Origin: Palsa-504 sp963844625
Lineage (GTDB): Bacteria > Actinomycetota > Actinomycetes > Streptosporangiales > Streptosporangiaceae
Length of the DNA stretch: 64,000 bases
NCBI GenBank assembly: GCA_963844625.1
Contig: CAWJPF010000024.1
Coordinates: forward strand, 62,001-126,000
Direction: 5' to 3'
In this document: piece by piece, positions 41,741 through 50,781 of the stretch
Layout of the letters: the number at the start of each line of letters is the position of its first letter
Numbering within the stretch: position 1 is the stretch's first letter
Translations under genes and position numbers: made by a program
The notes under the pieces: generated by a model
Seen by the model: the letters and a program-made list of their open reading frames with translations, nothing else
Databases searched by the model: none
Told to the model about the DNA's origin: nothing

Positions 41741-42744
41741 GGCTGTGTCCTTCCAGTTGCGGGCCGCCGGGGTGTCGGCTGACTGCCGCGCACCTCTATC
41801 CAGCCGTTGCGGATCCGGGTAGGTAGCACGGGTTGCGGCTGGCTAGCCGGGCCGCGGCCGACGCGGCCGTCGGCGAGCGCGAAGCGGGTCCCGTGCAACG
41901 GGCATGTCACGGTCAAGTCGGCGACAGTGCCGCGGCTGAGCAGGCCGCCGGCGTGGCTGCAGATGTTGTCGATGGCGTAGAGGCTGCCGTCGTGGCGGTA
42001 CAGCATGACCTGCCGGCCCTCGGTCTCGACCGCGATTGGCGAATCATCGGGCAGGTCGGCCTCCTGCAGCGCGCGGGTCCACCGCCGCGGCCCGACGGCC
42101 CAGGCCACCCGGCTGACCATCACACCCTTGGTGAATACGAGATGACCACCGAGGTAACCGGCCGCGGCGGTAACCGTCAGGCTGGCCGCTCCCAATGCAC
42201 GTGCCGTGCTGCGGTGGCCGGCCACCCGGGTGCCCAGCGAGGCACCTTGCAGCCCGAGGGCCACCGTGTTGAGGAGGCCGTGGAAGAGCCCGACGCGGCG
42301 GTCTTGATCCTCGCTGACGGTCCAGTCGCTGAGACCGGTGAGGGCGGTAGCGCCCGCGGCGAGGATGCCGGCCGCGCTGAGCATGCCGGCGGCGTCGAGG
42401 CCGTGGCGGGGAGCCGGGTCACGGTCGATGATGTCCAGCAGCATGACGCCTGTCCACAGCCCGATGGGCAGGTCGCTAAGTGCGGGGTGTATCGGGTGGC
42501 CGATCCATCGGCCACCATGCATCAACTCAAGGACAAGGTTGTCCTGGTGCCGTTCCCGGAACGGCGCCAGCACGGCGGTCAGCTGGTCGCTCAGAGTCCG
42601 GAGCCAGCCAAGCCGGTCGACCCGAGCCATCAGATCGCCGTGCCAATCGACCAACGCGGTGGCCGCGAGCGGGGAGCCGCTAGCCGATTCGGCTTTCTGG
42701 GCGGCAACTGGCGGGTCGTCGGCCTGGTCGCTGCCTGGTCGCAT
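41737..42744 (-). CDS. Membrane DUF2231 domain fused to a Rieske [2Fe-2S] domain
   Basis: A 335-residue fusion. Residues ~75-215 are DUF2231, with GHPIHPALSDLPIGLWTGVM (His-rich, near 82) and about four membrane spans. Residues ~230-320 are a Rieske domain with NICSHAGGLL and CPLHGTRFALADG. The arrangement puts an iron-sulfur cluster at the membrane, as in putative respiratory or sensor proteins; the DUF2231 His residues could bind haem (inference). GGAGGAACC precedes ATG 42744. Two-gene operon with the soluble Rieske ferredoxin. Confidence 0.9.
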   Translation of the reverse strand: MRPGSDQADDPPVAAQKAESASGSPLAATALVDWHGDLMARVDRLGWLRTLSDQLTAVLAPFRERHQDNLVLELMHGGRWIGHPIHPALSDLPIGLWTGVMLLDIIDRDPAPRHGLDAAGMLSAAGILAAGATALTGLSDWTVSEDQDRRVGLFHGLLNTVALGLQGASLGTRVAGHRSTARALGAASLTVTAAAGYLGGHLVFTKGVMVSRVAWAVGPRRWTRALQEADLPDDSPIAVETEGRQVMLYRHDGSLYAIDNICSHAGGLLSRGTVADLTVTCPLHGTRFALADGRVGRGPASQPQPVLPTRIRNGWIEVRGSQPTPRRPATGRTQP

Positions 42745-42964
42745 GAGGTTCCTCCACGGTGGCGTCCGCTTGTGGCCCGATTCTGATCTTCTAGCTCATG
42801 GCTCATTCTGCTGGTCCGTCCCCTTGCTGCACATATCGAAATGAGAATCGCCATCGTCAAACTGGCCGCAAACGAGACGGCGGCGATGACCACAGACTTG
42901 GTCCAGGCGCGATCCCGGCCCGTGGCCATGTGGCACAGGGAACTGGAGGTGAGAGGATGAGCCC

Positions 42965-43288
42965 GTGCCGACGATGAAGGTGACTGTGAGCGCCGCGATG
43001 CGGGCGAGGGACGTGTCGCGGCCACGTGACGAACAGGTCGCTGAGGCCGAGGCGGCTGAGGCGAGCGTCCCGAGCGGACCGCGGGCGAACGTGACCGCGG
43101 CGGGCGCCGCGCGGGGGGACGAGCGGGGTGCTCGGGACGCTGAGCTGGAATGGGACGGCACGAGGGCTAAGGTGCGGGACGGCGAGGAGCATGCCGGGAC
43201 GCGACCGGGCCCGCAGGAGCGGCCGGAGGGAACGCGCAAGCGGAAGATGGCCAGGGACTCGGCGCGACGGGGGCGGGCTGGGCGCTGA
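42965..43288 (+). CDS. Small charged hypothetical protein
   Basis: A 107-residue frame from GTG 42965, or ATG 42974, reading MKVTVSAAMRARDVSRPRDE with many Arg, Glu and Ala. GAGG lies about eight bases before the GTG. Its C-terminus (RKRKMARDSARRGRAGR) is strongly basic. It has no known motif and could be a spurious frame in GC-rich DNA, but the start signal and its position between two minus-strand genes give it some support. The surrounding gap (42745-42964) shows nothing else. Confidence 0.42.
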   Translation: MPTMKVTVSAAMRARDVSRPRDEQVAEAEAAEASVPSGPRANVTAAGAARGDERGARDAELEWDGTRAKVRDGEEHAGTRPGPQERPEGTRKRKMARDSARRGRAGR

Positions 43289-43294
43289 CGGGCG

Positions 43295-43768
43295 TCAGGA
43301 GGCGGGGAGGGGCGGGAGTTCGCCGGTCTTCTCGTAGTCGGCGATCTCGGCTAGGCGCCTCGCGTGGCGGGGCTCGCCGGAGAACGGGGTGGCCACGAAG
43401 ATCTTGGCGAAGCCGACGGCTTCATCCGTGGTGTACATGCGGGCGCCGAGGCTGAGGACGTTGGCGTCGTTGTGCTGGCGGGCCAGCTGGGCGGTCTCGT
43501 CGGTCCAGGCGACCGCGGCACGGATGCCGGGGATCTTGTTGGAGGCGATCTGCTCGCCGTTGCCTGAGCCGCCGATGACGATACCGAGGCTGCCCGGGTC
43601 GCCAGTCACGCCGTGGGCGGCCCGCATCACGTAGACCGGGTAATCGTCGTCCGGGGCATAGGTGTTGGGACCGCAGTCCACCGGCTCGTGTCCGGCCTCG
43701 GTCAGCCACTCGATGAGGCGGGTTTTTAGCTCGAAACCCGCATGATCTGATCCCAGGTATACGCGCAC
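43295..43768 (-). CDS. rpiB: Ribose-5-phosphate isomerase B
   Basis: A 157-residue RpiB/LacAB-fold isomerase interconverting ribose 5-phosphate and ribulose 5-phosphate. MRVYLGSDHAGFELKTRLIE begins the chain from GTG 43768, and IVIGGSGNGEQIASNKIPG (near 70) is the anion-hole loop. The catalytic Cys of E. coli RpiB is absent; the GGSGNGE text with Glu as base matches the actinobacterial/mycobacterial type. Others are DDYP, NDANVLSLGARM and the RHARRLAEIADYE tail. It stands alone between unrelated genes. Confidence 0.92.
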   Translation of the reverse strand: MRVYLGSDHAGFELKTRLIEWLTEAGHEPVDCGPNTYAPDDDYPVYVMRAAHGVTGDPGSLGIVIGGSGNGEQIASNKIPGIRAAVAWTDETAQLARQHNDANVLSLGARMYTTDEAVGFAKIFVATPFSGEPRHARRLAEIADYEKTGELPPLPAS

Positions 43769-44349
43769 AGGGCAAGTGTGCCAGACCCAGGCGCCGGCCG
43801 GGATGGCGGTGGCCACCACGGCCGGCGATGATCGGCCGGCGATCGGCCGGTTAGCCGACCCGGTTAAGGTGTGTCCCGTAGATCCGGGGGTGGGTAGGTG
43901 TCATCCCGGCCTGTCCTGCCCCGTGAGGCTCCTGCCGCCGCTGGCGTCCCAGCGTCCCTGCGCTCCCGCGCCGGTTAACGCGGAAAATCCGAGCTATGCG
44001 GATGATTCGGGCCCCCGGCGGGTACCCAAGTCTCCGCGTAAGCCCGATTTTCCACGCTCTTTTCCGGGCTGGGGCCGGGACTGGGCTGGGGCTGGGCTGG
44101 GCTGGGGCCGGGCTGGGGCCAGGGCTGGGCTGGGGCTGGGCCGGGGCCGCGAGGACCGCGAACGGGTCACCGGGACCCTCTCCCCGGCCCACGGGATCCC
44201 CGCCCGCCCCATCAGCCCCTGGCATGGTATCGGGCACCAGCCCGGTGAGACGGCATGCGCCTGCGGGCCCGGAACCGGCGGCTGCCCACGCGCCCAGCGG
44301 ACCAACCCCGCCGAGATCTACGGGACAGGCCTGGTTAGCCGGGCCGGGG
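43769..44349. other. 580-bp intergenic region, no gene seen
   Basis: Contains a repeated GATCGGCCGG (about 43829-43850), a G-rich tandem tract (44064-44149) and no frame with a convincing start or protein-like composition. It separates rpiB from the DsbA-like gene, whose stop is at 44350. Confidence 0.6.
44064..44149 (+). repeat. G-rich imperfect tandem repeat (GGGCTG/GGGGCC units)
   Basis: About 14 units of GGGCTG, GGGGCC and GGGACT in 86 bp, with runs of three or four G every few bases on the + strand. This pattern can fold into G-quadruplexes. It is downstream of the minus-strand DsbA-like gene. Confidence 0.8.
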
Positions 44350-44967
44350 TCAGTCGAAGATCGGGTCGCGGGTGCGGGAGCGCTTGAGCTCGAAGAAACC
44401 GTCGGTGCCCGCGATCAGCAGGACGCCGTCCCAGAGGCGGGCCGCCGCCTCGCCGCGCGGGATCGGCGACACGACCGGGCCGAAGATCGACGTGCCGTTC
44501 ACCGAGATGACGGGGGTGCCGACGTCGTAGCCGACCCGGTCGATGCCGTCCGCGTGGGAGGCGCGCACGGCCCCGTCGTACTCGGTCGAGTCCATCGCGT
44601 CGGCGAGGTCGGCGGGCAGTCCTACCTCGGCCAGCGCGGCCTCGATCGTCGCCCGCTCCCTGGGTGCCTTCTCGTGGTGGATGCGCGTGCCGAGCGCGGT
44701 GTACAGCGGCCCTACCACCTCCTGGCCGTACCTTTGCTGCGCCGCGATCACGACCCGGACGGGGCCCCACGCGGACCGCATCGCTTCCCGGTACTGCTCG
44801 GGCATGTCTTCCTTGTTCTCGTTCAGCACGGCTAGGCTCATCACGTGCCAGGCCACCTCGACCGGGCGGACCTGCTCGACCTCAAGGATCCAGCGCGAAG
44901 TGATCCACGCCCACGGGCAGATAGGGTCAAACCAGAAATCGACACGCGTGGGCTCCTGCTGGGTCAT
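44350..44967 (-). CDS. Mycothiol-dependent nitroreductase Rv2466c-like DsbA-fold protein, resolving Cys replaced
   Basis: A 205-residue DsbA-superfamily oxidoreductase aligned along its length with M. tuberculosis Rv2466c: DFWFDPICPWAWITSRWILE, then HVMSLAVLNENKEDMPEQYR, YDVGTPVISVNG and a C-terminal ELKRSRTRDPIFD. In Rv2466c the site is CPWC; here it is CPWA, so only the nucleophilic Cys remains. This is consistent with a monothiol mycothiol-transferring mechanism, or with a changed reaction. GAGGGAG precedes ATG 44967. It lies divergent from pepN with a 103-bp gap. Confidence 0.9.
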   Translation of the reverse strand: MTQQEPTRVDFWFDPICPWAWITSRWILEVEQVRPVEVAWHVMSLAVLNENKEDMPEQYREAMRSAWGPVRVVIAAQQRYGQEVVGPLYTALGTRIHHEKAPRERATIEAALAEVGLPADLADAMDSTEYDGAVRASHADGIDRVGYDVGTPVISVNGTSIFGPVVSPIPRGEAAARLWDGVLLIAGTDGFFELKRSRTRDPIFD

Positions 44968-45070
44968 GCGCACTCCCTCACAGAGTAAATTCTCGCTTGG
45001 CCGCGATAACGGTCTCGGCAGCGACAACCCCGCCGCACGACGGCGAATTCCGTACCGAAGGGATCATCCG

Positions 45071-47614
45071 GTGACATCCAACCTGACCCGCGACGAGGCA
45101 ATGACGCGCTCAGCGCTCCTCCAGGTCACCTCCTACGAGGTAGACCTCGACCTGACGAGCGGTGATACCACGTTCATCTCGGTCAGCGAGATCAGGTTCG
45201 GCTGCGGTGCGCCCGGCTCATCGAGCTTTGTCGACCTGTCCGCGCCCGCGGTGCGGGAGATCACCCTGAACGGGGAGCCCGTCGACCTGGACACGTTCGA
45301 CGGGGACCGGATCACGGTGACCGACCTGCTGGCCGACAACCTGCTCCGGATCGTGGCCCAGTGCGCTTACTCCCGCAGCGGCGAGGGGCTGCACCGGTTC
45401 ACCGACCCGGCCGACGGCCGGGTCTACCTGTACTCGGACCTGGAGACCTTCGACGCGCACCGGGTCTACGCCTGCTTCGACCAGCCCGACATGAAGGCCA
45501 GCTACGAACTGACCGTCACCGCCCCGGCGGAGTGGCTGGTGGTGTCCAACATGGCACCGGAGTCGACCAGCGGGGACGGGGGGACGCTGCGCTGGCATTT
45601 CCCGCCGACGCCGGTCATACCGACCTACATCACGGCGGTCGCGGCCGGGCCGTACCACGTGGTCAGGGACTCCCATGACGGCATCCCGCTCGGCGTCTAC
45701 TGCCGTCAGTCGCTCGCGGAGTACCTCGACGCCGACGAGATCTTCGAGGTGACGCGGCAGGGCTTCGACTTCTACCACGGCTCGTTCGGCATCAAGTACC
45801 CGTTCGGCAAGTATGACCAGCTGTTCGTGCCGGAGTTCAAAGAGGGCGCGATGGAGAACGCCGGCTGCGTCACCTTCGTGGAGGCCTACATTTTCCGGTC
45901 GCGGGTCACTGATTTCGCCCGCGAGGCGCGCGCCGAGACCATCCTGCACGAAATGGCGCACATGTGGTTCGGCGACCTGGTCACGATGCGCTGGTGGGAC
46001 GACCTGTGGCTGAACGAGTCCTTCGCCACCTGGGCCGGCACGCTGGCGGAGGCCGAGGCTACCCGGTGGACGTCGGCGTGGACCACCTTCGCGCAGCTGT
46101 ACAAGGCGTGGGCGTACCGCCAGGATCAGCTGCCTTCCACCCACCCGATCGCGGCCGACATCCCCGACATCCACGCGGTCGAAGTGAACTTCGACGGGAT
46201 CACCTACGCCAAGGGCGCGTCCGTGCTCAAGCAGCTGGTGGCGTACGTCGGGCGGGAGAACTTCGGCGAGGGCGTCCGGAAGTACTTCGCCGGGCACGCG
46301 TTCGGCAACGCGACGCTGGCGGACCTGCTGTCCGCGCTCGAGGACACCTCGGGCCGCGACCTGGCCTCGTGGTCCCGGGAATGGCTCCAGACCGCGGGCG
46401 TGAACACGCTGCGGCCGTCCTACTCGGTCGGCGAGGACGGCCGGTTCACCGAGTTCGCGGTGGAACAGGAAGCCCCCGCCAGCCACCCCGTGCTGCGGTC
46501 GCACCGCATCGCCATCGGGCTCTATGACCGGACCGAGGCCGGCCTCACCCGCAGGCACCGCATCGAGACTGACGTGACCGGCCCGCGCACCGTCATCACG
46601 GAACTGGCCGGCCAGCCGCGCCCGGACCTGGTGCTGGTCAACGACGAGGACCTGACCTACGCCAAGATCCGGCTCGACCAGCATTCGCTGGTCACCCTCA
46701 TCGAGTCGATCGCCACGTTCACCGACTCGCTCGCGGCGGCGTTGTGCTGGTCCGCCGCCTGGGACATGACCCGCGACGGCGAGATGGCGGCCCGCGACTA
46801 CGTCCGGCTCGTGCTGTCCGGAATCTCCTCGGTGGCCGACATCAGCGTGGTGCAGACCCTGCTGCGGCAGGCGAGCCAGGCGGTGCGGCGGTTCGCGGAC
46901 CCCAGCTGGCGGGAAACCGGGCTGGCCCTGATCGCCGGCACGCTGCGCGACCTGCTCCGGGCGGCGCCGGCGGGCTCGGACACTCAGCTCGCCTACGTCC
47001 GCGCCTTCGCGGGCGTGGCCACCTCCGACGACGACCTGACCCTGCTGGCCGGCCTGCTCGACGGCTCGGTGACGCTCGACGGCCTGTCGATCGACACCGA
47101 CCTGCGCTGGTCGCTGCTGTGGCGCCTGGTCAGCCGGAGCACGCCCGGCGGTCGCTGGAGCTTCGGCGCGGCGGAAATCGACGCCGAGCTAGCGCGGGAC
47201 GCGACCGACGCGGGTGAGCGGCACGCCGCCGCGTGCCGCGCCGCGATCCCGACGGCCGAGGCCAAGCAGGCGGCCTGGGACACGCTGACGGACGGCCAGC
47301 AGACGATCGCGATGTTCCGCGCCATGCTCGGCGGCTTCGCCGACCCGGACCAGCCGAAGCTCGTCGAGCGGTACCGGGACAAGTACTTCGGCGTCGTGGG
47401 GGGCGTGTGGCGGCAGTGGCCGTCGGCCATGGCGCAGGACTTCGCCAGCGGCGCCTACACGGTGGCCGCGATCTCGCCGGAGACGATCGAGGCCACCGAC
47501 GCCTACATCGAAGCCGCGCAGCCGCCGGCCGCGCTGCTGCGGCTGCTCACCGAGGGCCGCGACGACGTGCTCCGCGCGCTGCGCTGCCAGGAACGCGACC
47601 GCCAGAAGGGGTAG
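45071..47614 (+). CDS. pepN: Aminopeptidase N (M1 family)
   Basis: An 847-residue M1 zinc metallopeptidase of the actinomycete PepN type, cytosolic (no signal peptide), removing N-terminal residues from peptides. GAMENAGCVTF (near 260) binds the substrate N-terminus. HEMAHMWFGDLV gives zinc ligands His-293 and His-297 with catalytic Glu-294, and Glu-316 in NESFA is the third ligand. The ERAP1-like C-terminal domain completes the usual ~850 length. GTG 45071 begins MTSNLTRDEAMTRSALLQVT; an ATG at 45101 is the alternative. Confidence 0.95.
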   Translation: MTSNLTRDEAMTRSALLQVTSYEVDLDLTSGDTTFISVSEIRFGCGAPGSSSFVDLSAPAVREITLNGEPVDLDTFDGDRITVTDLLADNLLRIVAQCAYSRSGEGLHRFTDPADGRVYLYSDLETFDAHRVYACFDQPDMKASYELTVTAPAEWLVVSNMAPESTSGDGGTLRWHFPPTPVIPTYITAVAAGPYHVVRDSHDGIPLGVYCRQSLAEYLDADEIFEVTRQGFDFYHGSFGIKYPFGKYDQLFVPEFKEGAMENAGCVTFVEAYIFRSRVTDFAREARAETILHEMAHMWFGDLVTMRWWDDLWLNESFATWAGTLAEAEATRWTSAWTTFAQLYKAWAYRQDQLPSTHPIAADIPDIHAVEVNFDGITYAKGASVLKQLVAYVGRENFGEGVRKYFAGHAFGNATLADLLSALEDTSGRDLASWSREWLQTAGVNTLRPSYSVGEDGRFTEFAVEQEAPASHPVLRSHRIAIGLYDRTEAGLTRRHRIETDVTGPRTVITELAGQPRPDLVLVNDEDLTYAKIRLDQHSLVTLIESIATFTDSLAAALCWSAAWDMTRDGEMAARDYVRLVLSGISSVADISVVQTLLRQASQAVRRFADPSWRETGLALIAGTLRDLLRAAPAGSDTQLAYVRAFAGVATSDDDLTLLAGLLDGSVTLDGLSIDTDLRWSLLWRLVSRSTPGGRWSFGAAEIDAELARDATDAGERHAAACRAAIPTAEAKQAAWDTLTDGQQTIAMFRAMLGGFADPDQPKLVERYRDKYFGVVGGVWRQWPSAMAQDFASGAYTVAAISPETIEATDAYIEAAQPPAALLRLLTEGRDDVLRALRCQERDRQKG

Positions 47615-47686
47615 AAGGGGATCGTACCCCGCGAGCAAAAGGGCGCCGGCCCCGCCTGGACTGAGGAGCGAGGAGCCTGCGACGAG

Positions 47687-47731
47687 CGACGAGGGAAGGC
47701 GGGGCCTCGAAAGGCGCCCGGAGGCGAGCGG
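47687..47731. repeat. Dispersed 45-bp intergenic repeat, copy 2
   Basis: Begins CGACGAGGGAAGGCGG and ends CGGAGGCGAGCGG, like the copy at 16915-16958, with only a few differences in the middle. It lies in the pepN downstream gap, 13 bp from the end of the ParB-like pseudogene. Confidence 0.75.
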
Positions 47732-47743
47732 TATAGCAGAGCC

Positions 47744-48150
47744 CTACGCCAAGATGCGGGGGATGTCGGTGTTCTCGTCGATCCAGTAGCTGGCGCAGAC
47801 GCGGTGGTAGCCGTCCGCGATGACCAGCGGGTGATCATCGTTGCCGCGCAGCATCAGGATCGGCGACCGGGCCGCGCCTGACGCGGCCCTGCGATCGGCG
47901 ACAGGGGCGCGCCTGACGCGACCCTGCGCAGGTCGGCCGCGACGTGCTTGTTGTCTTCGCCGAGCAGGGCCAGCTGGCTGGCGCGCAGGATGGCCTTGGC
48001 CGGGCGGTGCGTGGCGCTGTCCTTCGCGGCGGCGAGCCTGCGCCGGTACCCGGCGGCCCGCCTGGGCGACATGACCAGCGACAGGTAGTCCTCCGCCGCC
48101 TGGTAGTCGCGCTTGTCTGGCTTGGGCAGCCACTTCACGGTCTCGGTCAC
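47744..48150 (-). pseudogene. ParB-like hypothetical gene broken by a 35-bp tandem duplication
   Basis: From GTG 48150, overlapping the proS stop (GTGA), it reads MTETVKWLPKPDKRDYQAAE down to AADLRRVASGAPLSPIA. The intended frame then jumps and resumes as SPILMLRGNDDHPLVIADGY, HRVCASYWIDENTDI and RILA-stop at 47744-47746. ADGYHRV resembles the ParB/Srx DGxHR motif. Deleting one copy of the 35-bp duplication (47858-47927) restores a single ~123-residue protein, so the gene was intact until a recent duplication. It was cotranscribed with proS. Confidence 0.82.
47858..47927. repeat. 35-bp tandem duplication inside the ParB-like pseudogene
   Basis: Copies 47858-47892 and 47893-47927 both begin GATCGGCGAC and end CCCTGC, and differ at three of 35 positions. 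The length is not a multiple of three, so it destroys the reading frame. Confidence 0.9.
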
Positions 48151-49868
48151 GTGATGGCCGCGGAGACCGCTTCCTGCACGTGCTTGGCCAGGTCGTCTAG
48201 GGGCACATGGACGGTGGCGCCGGTGGCACGGTCGGTCAGCTCCGCGGTCCCGGACGCCAGGCCGCGCTTGCCGATCGTGACCCGGAACGGGATGCCGACC
48301 AGTTCGGCGTCGCTGAACTTGACCCCGGCGCGGACTGAGCGGTCGTCCACGATGACCTCGACGCCCGCGTCGAGCAGCGCCTGGTAGACCCGCTCCCCCG
48401 CGGCGGCCACGGCCGCGTCGTCCTGCTGGGCGATCACCACATCGACCTCGAACGGTGCCACCGCGGCGGGCCAGACGATGCCCTTCTCGTCGTAATGGAC
48501 CTCGACGATCGCGGCCATCGCCCGCTCGACGCCGATACCGTAGCAGCCCATGATCGGCCGGACGGGCTTGCCGTCCGGGCCGGACACGCTGATCCCGATG
48601 GCGTTGCTGAACTTGTAGCCGAGCTTGAAGATGTGACCGACCTCGATGCCCCGCTCCACCTCCAGCCCGTGACCGCAGTTGATGCACCCCTCGCCCGCGG
48701 CGACCTCGCGCAGGTCGGCCCACTGGCCGACGGTGATGTCCCGCTCGACGTCGACGCCGCGCAGGTGGGTGTCGTCGACGTTGGCGCCGGTGTACATGCC
48801 GCGCCGACCGCGCAGGGCCTCGTCCGCGATCACCGGGTGATCGCGGACGCCGACCGCGCCGAGACTGCCCGGCAGCGCGCCGAGCGCGTCGCGGATCTCG
48901 TCCGGCTGCGCCGGGCGGACCGAGACCGCCCCGGTGGCGTCGATCAGCTTCTGCTCGTGCAGCGCGTGGTCGCCGCGCATCAGGACCAGCGTGAGCGTGC
49001 CGTCCAGGAGGTAGACCAGGGTCTTGATCTGGCGGTCGGCCGGCGCATCGTAGGAAGAGGCAAGATCCTCGATCGTGCGTACGCCCGGGGTGGCGAAGGG
49101 CTGGGGCTCGGCGAGTAGCGATGTCCGTTCGGAAGAATCATCAATTTTTACCAAACGGGACGTGGCCTTTTCTATGTTGGCCGCATAACCGCATTCCGGG
49201 CAGTGAATGATGAGATCTTCGCCGCTCGGGGACGGGCAGACGAACTCGATGGAGTCCGAGCCGCCCATCGTGCCGTTGGACGCCTGCGCCGGGATGGCCG
49301 GGATGCCGAGGCGGTGAAACGACCGCGCGTACGCGTCGCGGTGCGCGGTGAAGGACACGTCGAGATCGGCCGCGTCCAGGTCGAAGCTGTAGGAGTCCTT
49401 CATGGTGAACTCGCGGGTGCGCATCAGCCCGGCCTTCGGGCGCGGCTCGTCGCGCAGCTTGGTCTGGAACTGGTACCACACCTGCGGCAGCTGGCGGTAG
49501 GACTCGAGCTCGGTGGCGAGGGTAGAGATGACCTCCTCGTGAGTCATGCCCAGGGCCAGGTCGGCGCCCCGGCGGTCCTTGAGGCGGAACATCTCGTCGC
49601 CCATCAGCTCCCAGCGGCCGCTAGTGCGCCAGAGCTCGGCCGGGTGCATGACCGGCATCAGGATCTCCTGGCCGCCGATCCCGTTCATCTCCTCGCGGAT
49701 GATCCCGATGACCTTCAGCCGGACCCGCTGGGCCAGCGGCAGCAGCGAGTAATGCCCGGCCATCAGCTGGCGGATGTATCCGGCCCGCAGCAGCAGGCGG
49801 TGGCTCGGCGCGCCGGCGTCCGCCGGATCGTCGCGCAGCGTCGGGATGTGCATCTTGGACCAGCGCAT
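48147..49868 (-). CDS. proS: Prolyl-tRNA synthetase
   Basis: A 573-residue class II aminoacyl-tRNA synthetase of the bacterial (long, with INS editing domain) type. Motif 2 is in RDEPRPKAGLMRTREFTMKD (near 137), followed by SYSFDLDAADLD. The insertion editing domain spans ~220-400. Motif 3 lies in YGIGVERAMAAIVE (near 458). The anticodon-binding domain has VEVIVDDRSVRAGVKFSDAE near the end. It charges tRNA-Pro. Its stop overlaps the start of the ParB-like frame. GAGAGTCCGAAG precedes the ATG at 49868. Confidence 0.95.
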   Translation of the reverse strand: MRWSKMHIPTLRDDPADAGAPSHRLLLRAGYIRQLMAGHYSLLPLAQRVRLKVIGIIREEMNGIGGQEILMPVMHPAELWRTSGRWELMGDEMFRLKDRRGADLALGMTHEEVISTLATELESYRQLPQVWYQFQTKLRDEPRPKAGLMRTREFTMKDSYSFDLDAADLDVSFTAHRDAYARSFHRLGIPAIPAQASNGTMGGSDSIEFVCPSPSGEDLIIHCPECGYAANIEKATSRLVKIDDSSERTSLLAEPQPFATPGVRTIEDLASSYDAPADRQIKTLVYLLDGTLTLVLMRGDHALHEQKLIDATGAVSVRPAQPDEIRDALGALPGSLGAVGVRDHPVIADEALRGRRGMYTGANVDDTHLRGVDVERDITVGQWADLREVAAGEGCINCGHGLEVERGIEVGHIFKLGYKFSNAIGISVSGPDGKPVRPIMGCYGIGVERAMAAIVEVHYDEKGIVWPAAVAPFEVDVVIAQQDDAAVAAAGERVYQALLDAGVEVIVDDRSVRAGVKFSDAELVGIPFRVTIGKRGLASGTAELTDRATGATVHVPLDDLAKHVQEAVSAAIT

Positions 49869-49967
49869 GTTCTTCGGACTCTCACTTTCAGGCCGCGGCC
49901 GCGATGAGCCCGTAGTCTATCCCCGGCGCAGCGTACGGGCCGAGCCGATTAAAGGGGTTACGGGGCC

Positions 49968-50726
49968 TCAGCTCCTGACCAGGGCGGGCAGGTCAGCCAG
50001 GCGGCGCAGGTGCGGATGGCCGGCCGGGGCCGGGCAGAAGCCGTAGGGGTCAAGGTGGACCGGCTGCAGGCCCGCCGCCAGGGCGCCGGCCACGTCGTAG
50101 CGCAGGCTGTCCCCGACGTGCAGGACGGTTCCGCCCGGCGGCACGCCCAGCAGGTTGAGCGCCATCTGGAAGATGGCCGGGTCGGGCTTGGCCACGCCGA
50201 CCACCTCGGAGTCGATGACGACGCCGACCGGGACGCCCGGTTGCGGCGTGGTCGGCGCGTCGGCGCCGGGTGACTCGGCGACCGGCACGTAGCAGATGCC
50301 GAGGCGGCGCAGGTCAGCTTCGACCGAGCCGTCGGAGTTGGAGACCACGCCGAGGGGCAGGCCGAGCGCGGCCACGGCTCGCAGGCCGGCCACGGCCCCG
50401 AGACCGGCGTGCGCCCAGCCGCGGCTGCGGTCCTGGGCCATCTCCAGGATGAGTTTCTCGCACCGGTCCTCGGCCACGCCGCAGGCCACGACGTAGGTGC
50501 GGAGGTACTCGTGCCACCAGGTGGCCCTGGCCGGCACCGTGACCGCGGCGTCCTGGACCGCCATGGCCTGGTAGTGCGCTCGTTCGAGGGTCGCGAGGTC
50601 GGGAGTGACGCCGGCCGCCTGCAGCGGCGGCAGCACGAGCTCTGGTTCGGGGAAGACCAGGACGCCACCCGCGTCGAGCAGGATCGCGCTCACTGGCGCC
50701 TGAGAGGTGCCGTCGCTGAAAGCCAC
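49968..50726 (-). CDS. HAD-superfamily hydrolase
   Basis: A ~252-residue haloacid-dehalogenase-type phosphatase. Motif I is AILLDAGGVLVFP (near 14; the second Asp is Gly, as in the DxGGVL subgroup). Motif II is VVSNSDGSVE (near 125). Motif III has GVAKPDPAIFQMAL with the catalytic Lys, and motif IV is VLHVGDSLRYDVAGALAAG. The helical cap between motifs I and II is of C1 type. The substrate is unknown. The start is either GTG 50726 or GTG 50693. It is divergent from the broken lipoprotein gene. Confidence 0.87.
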   Translation of the reverse strand: MAFSDGTSQAPVSAILLDAGGVLVFPEPELVLPPLQAAGVTPDLATLERAHYQAMAVQDAAVTVPARATWWHEYLRTYVVACGVAEDRCEKLILEMAQDRSRGWAHAGLGAVAGLRAVAALGLPLGVVSNSDGSVEADLRRLGICYVPVAESPGADAPTTPQPGVPVGVVIDSEVVGVAKPDPAIFQMALNLLGVPPGGTVLHVGDSLRYDVAGALAAGLQPVHLDPYGFCPAPAGHPHLRRLADLPALVRS

Positions 50727-50781
50727 ATGCGCACTATATGCACGGGCGAAACCGGAGTGGCCGGCGGTGCGTCTCATCGGC

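Noticed and set aside
44064..44149. Tandem G-rich tract as a CRISPR array
   Set aside because: Units are 6 bp with no unique spacers and no cas genes nearby.
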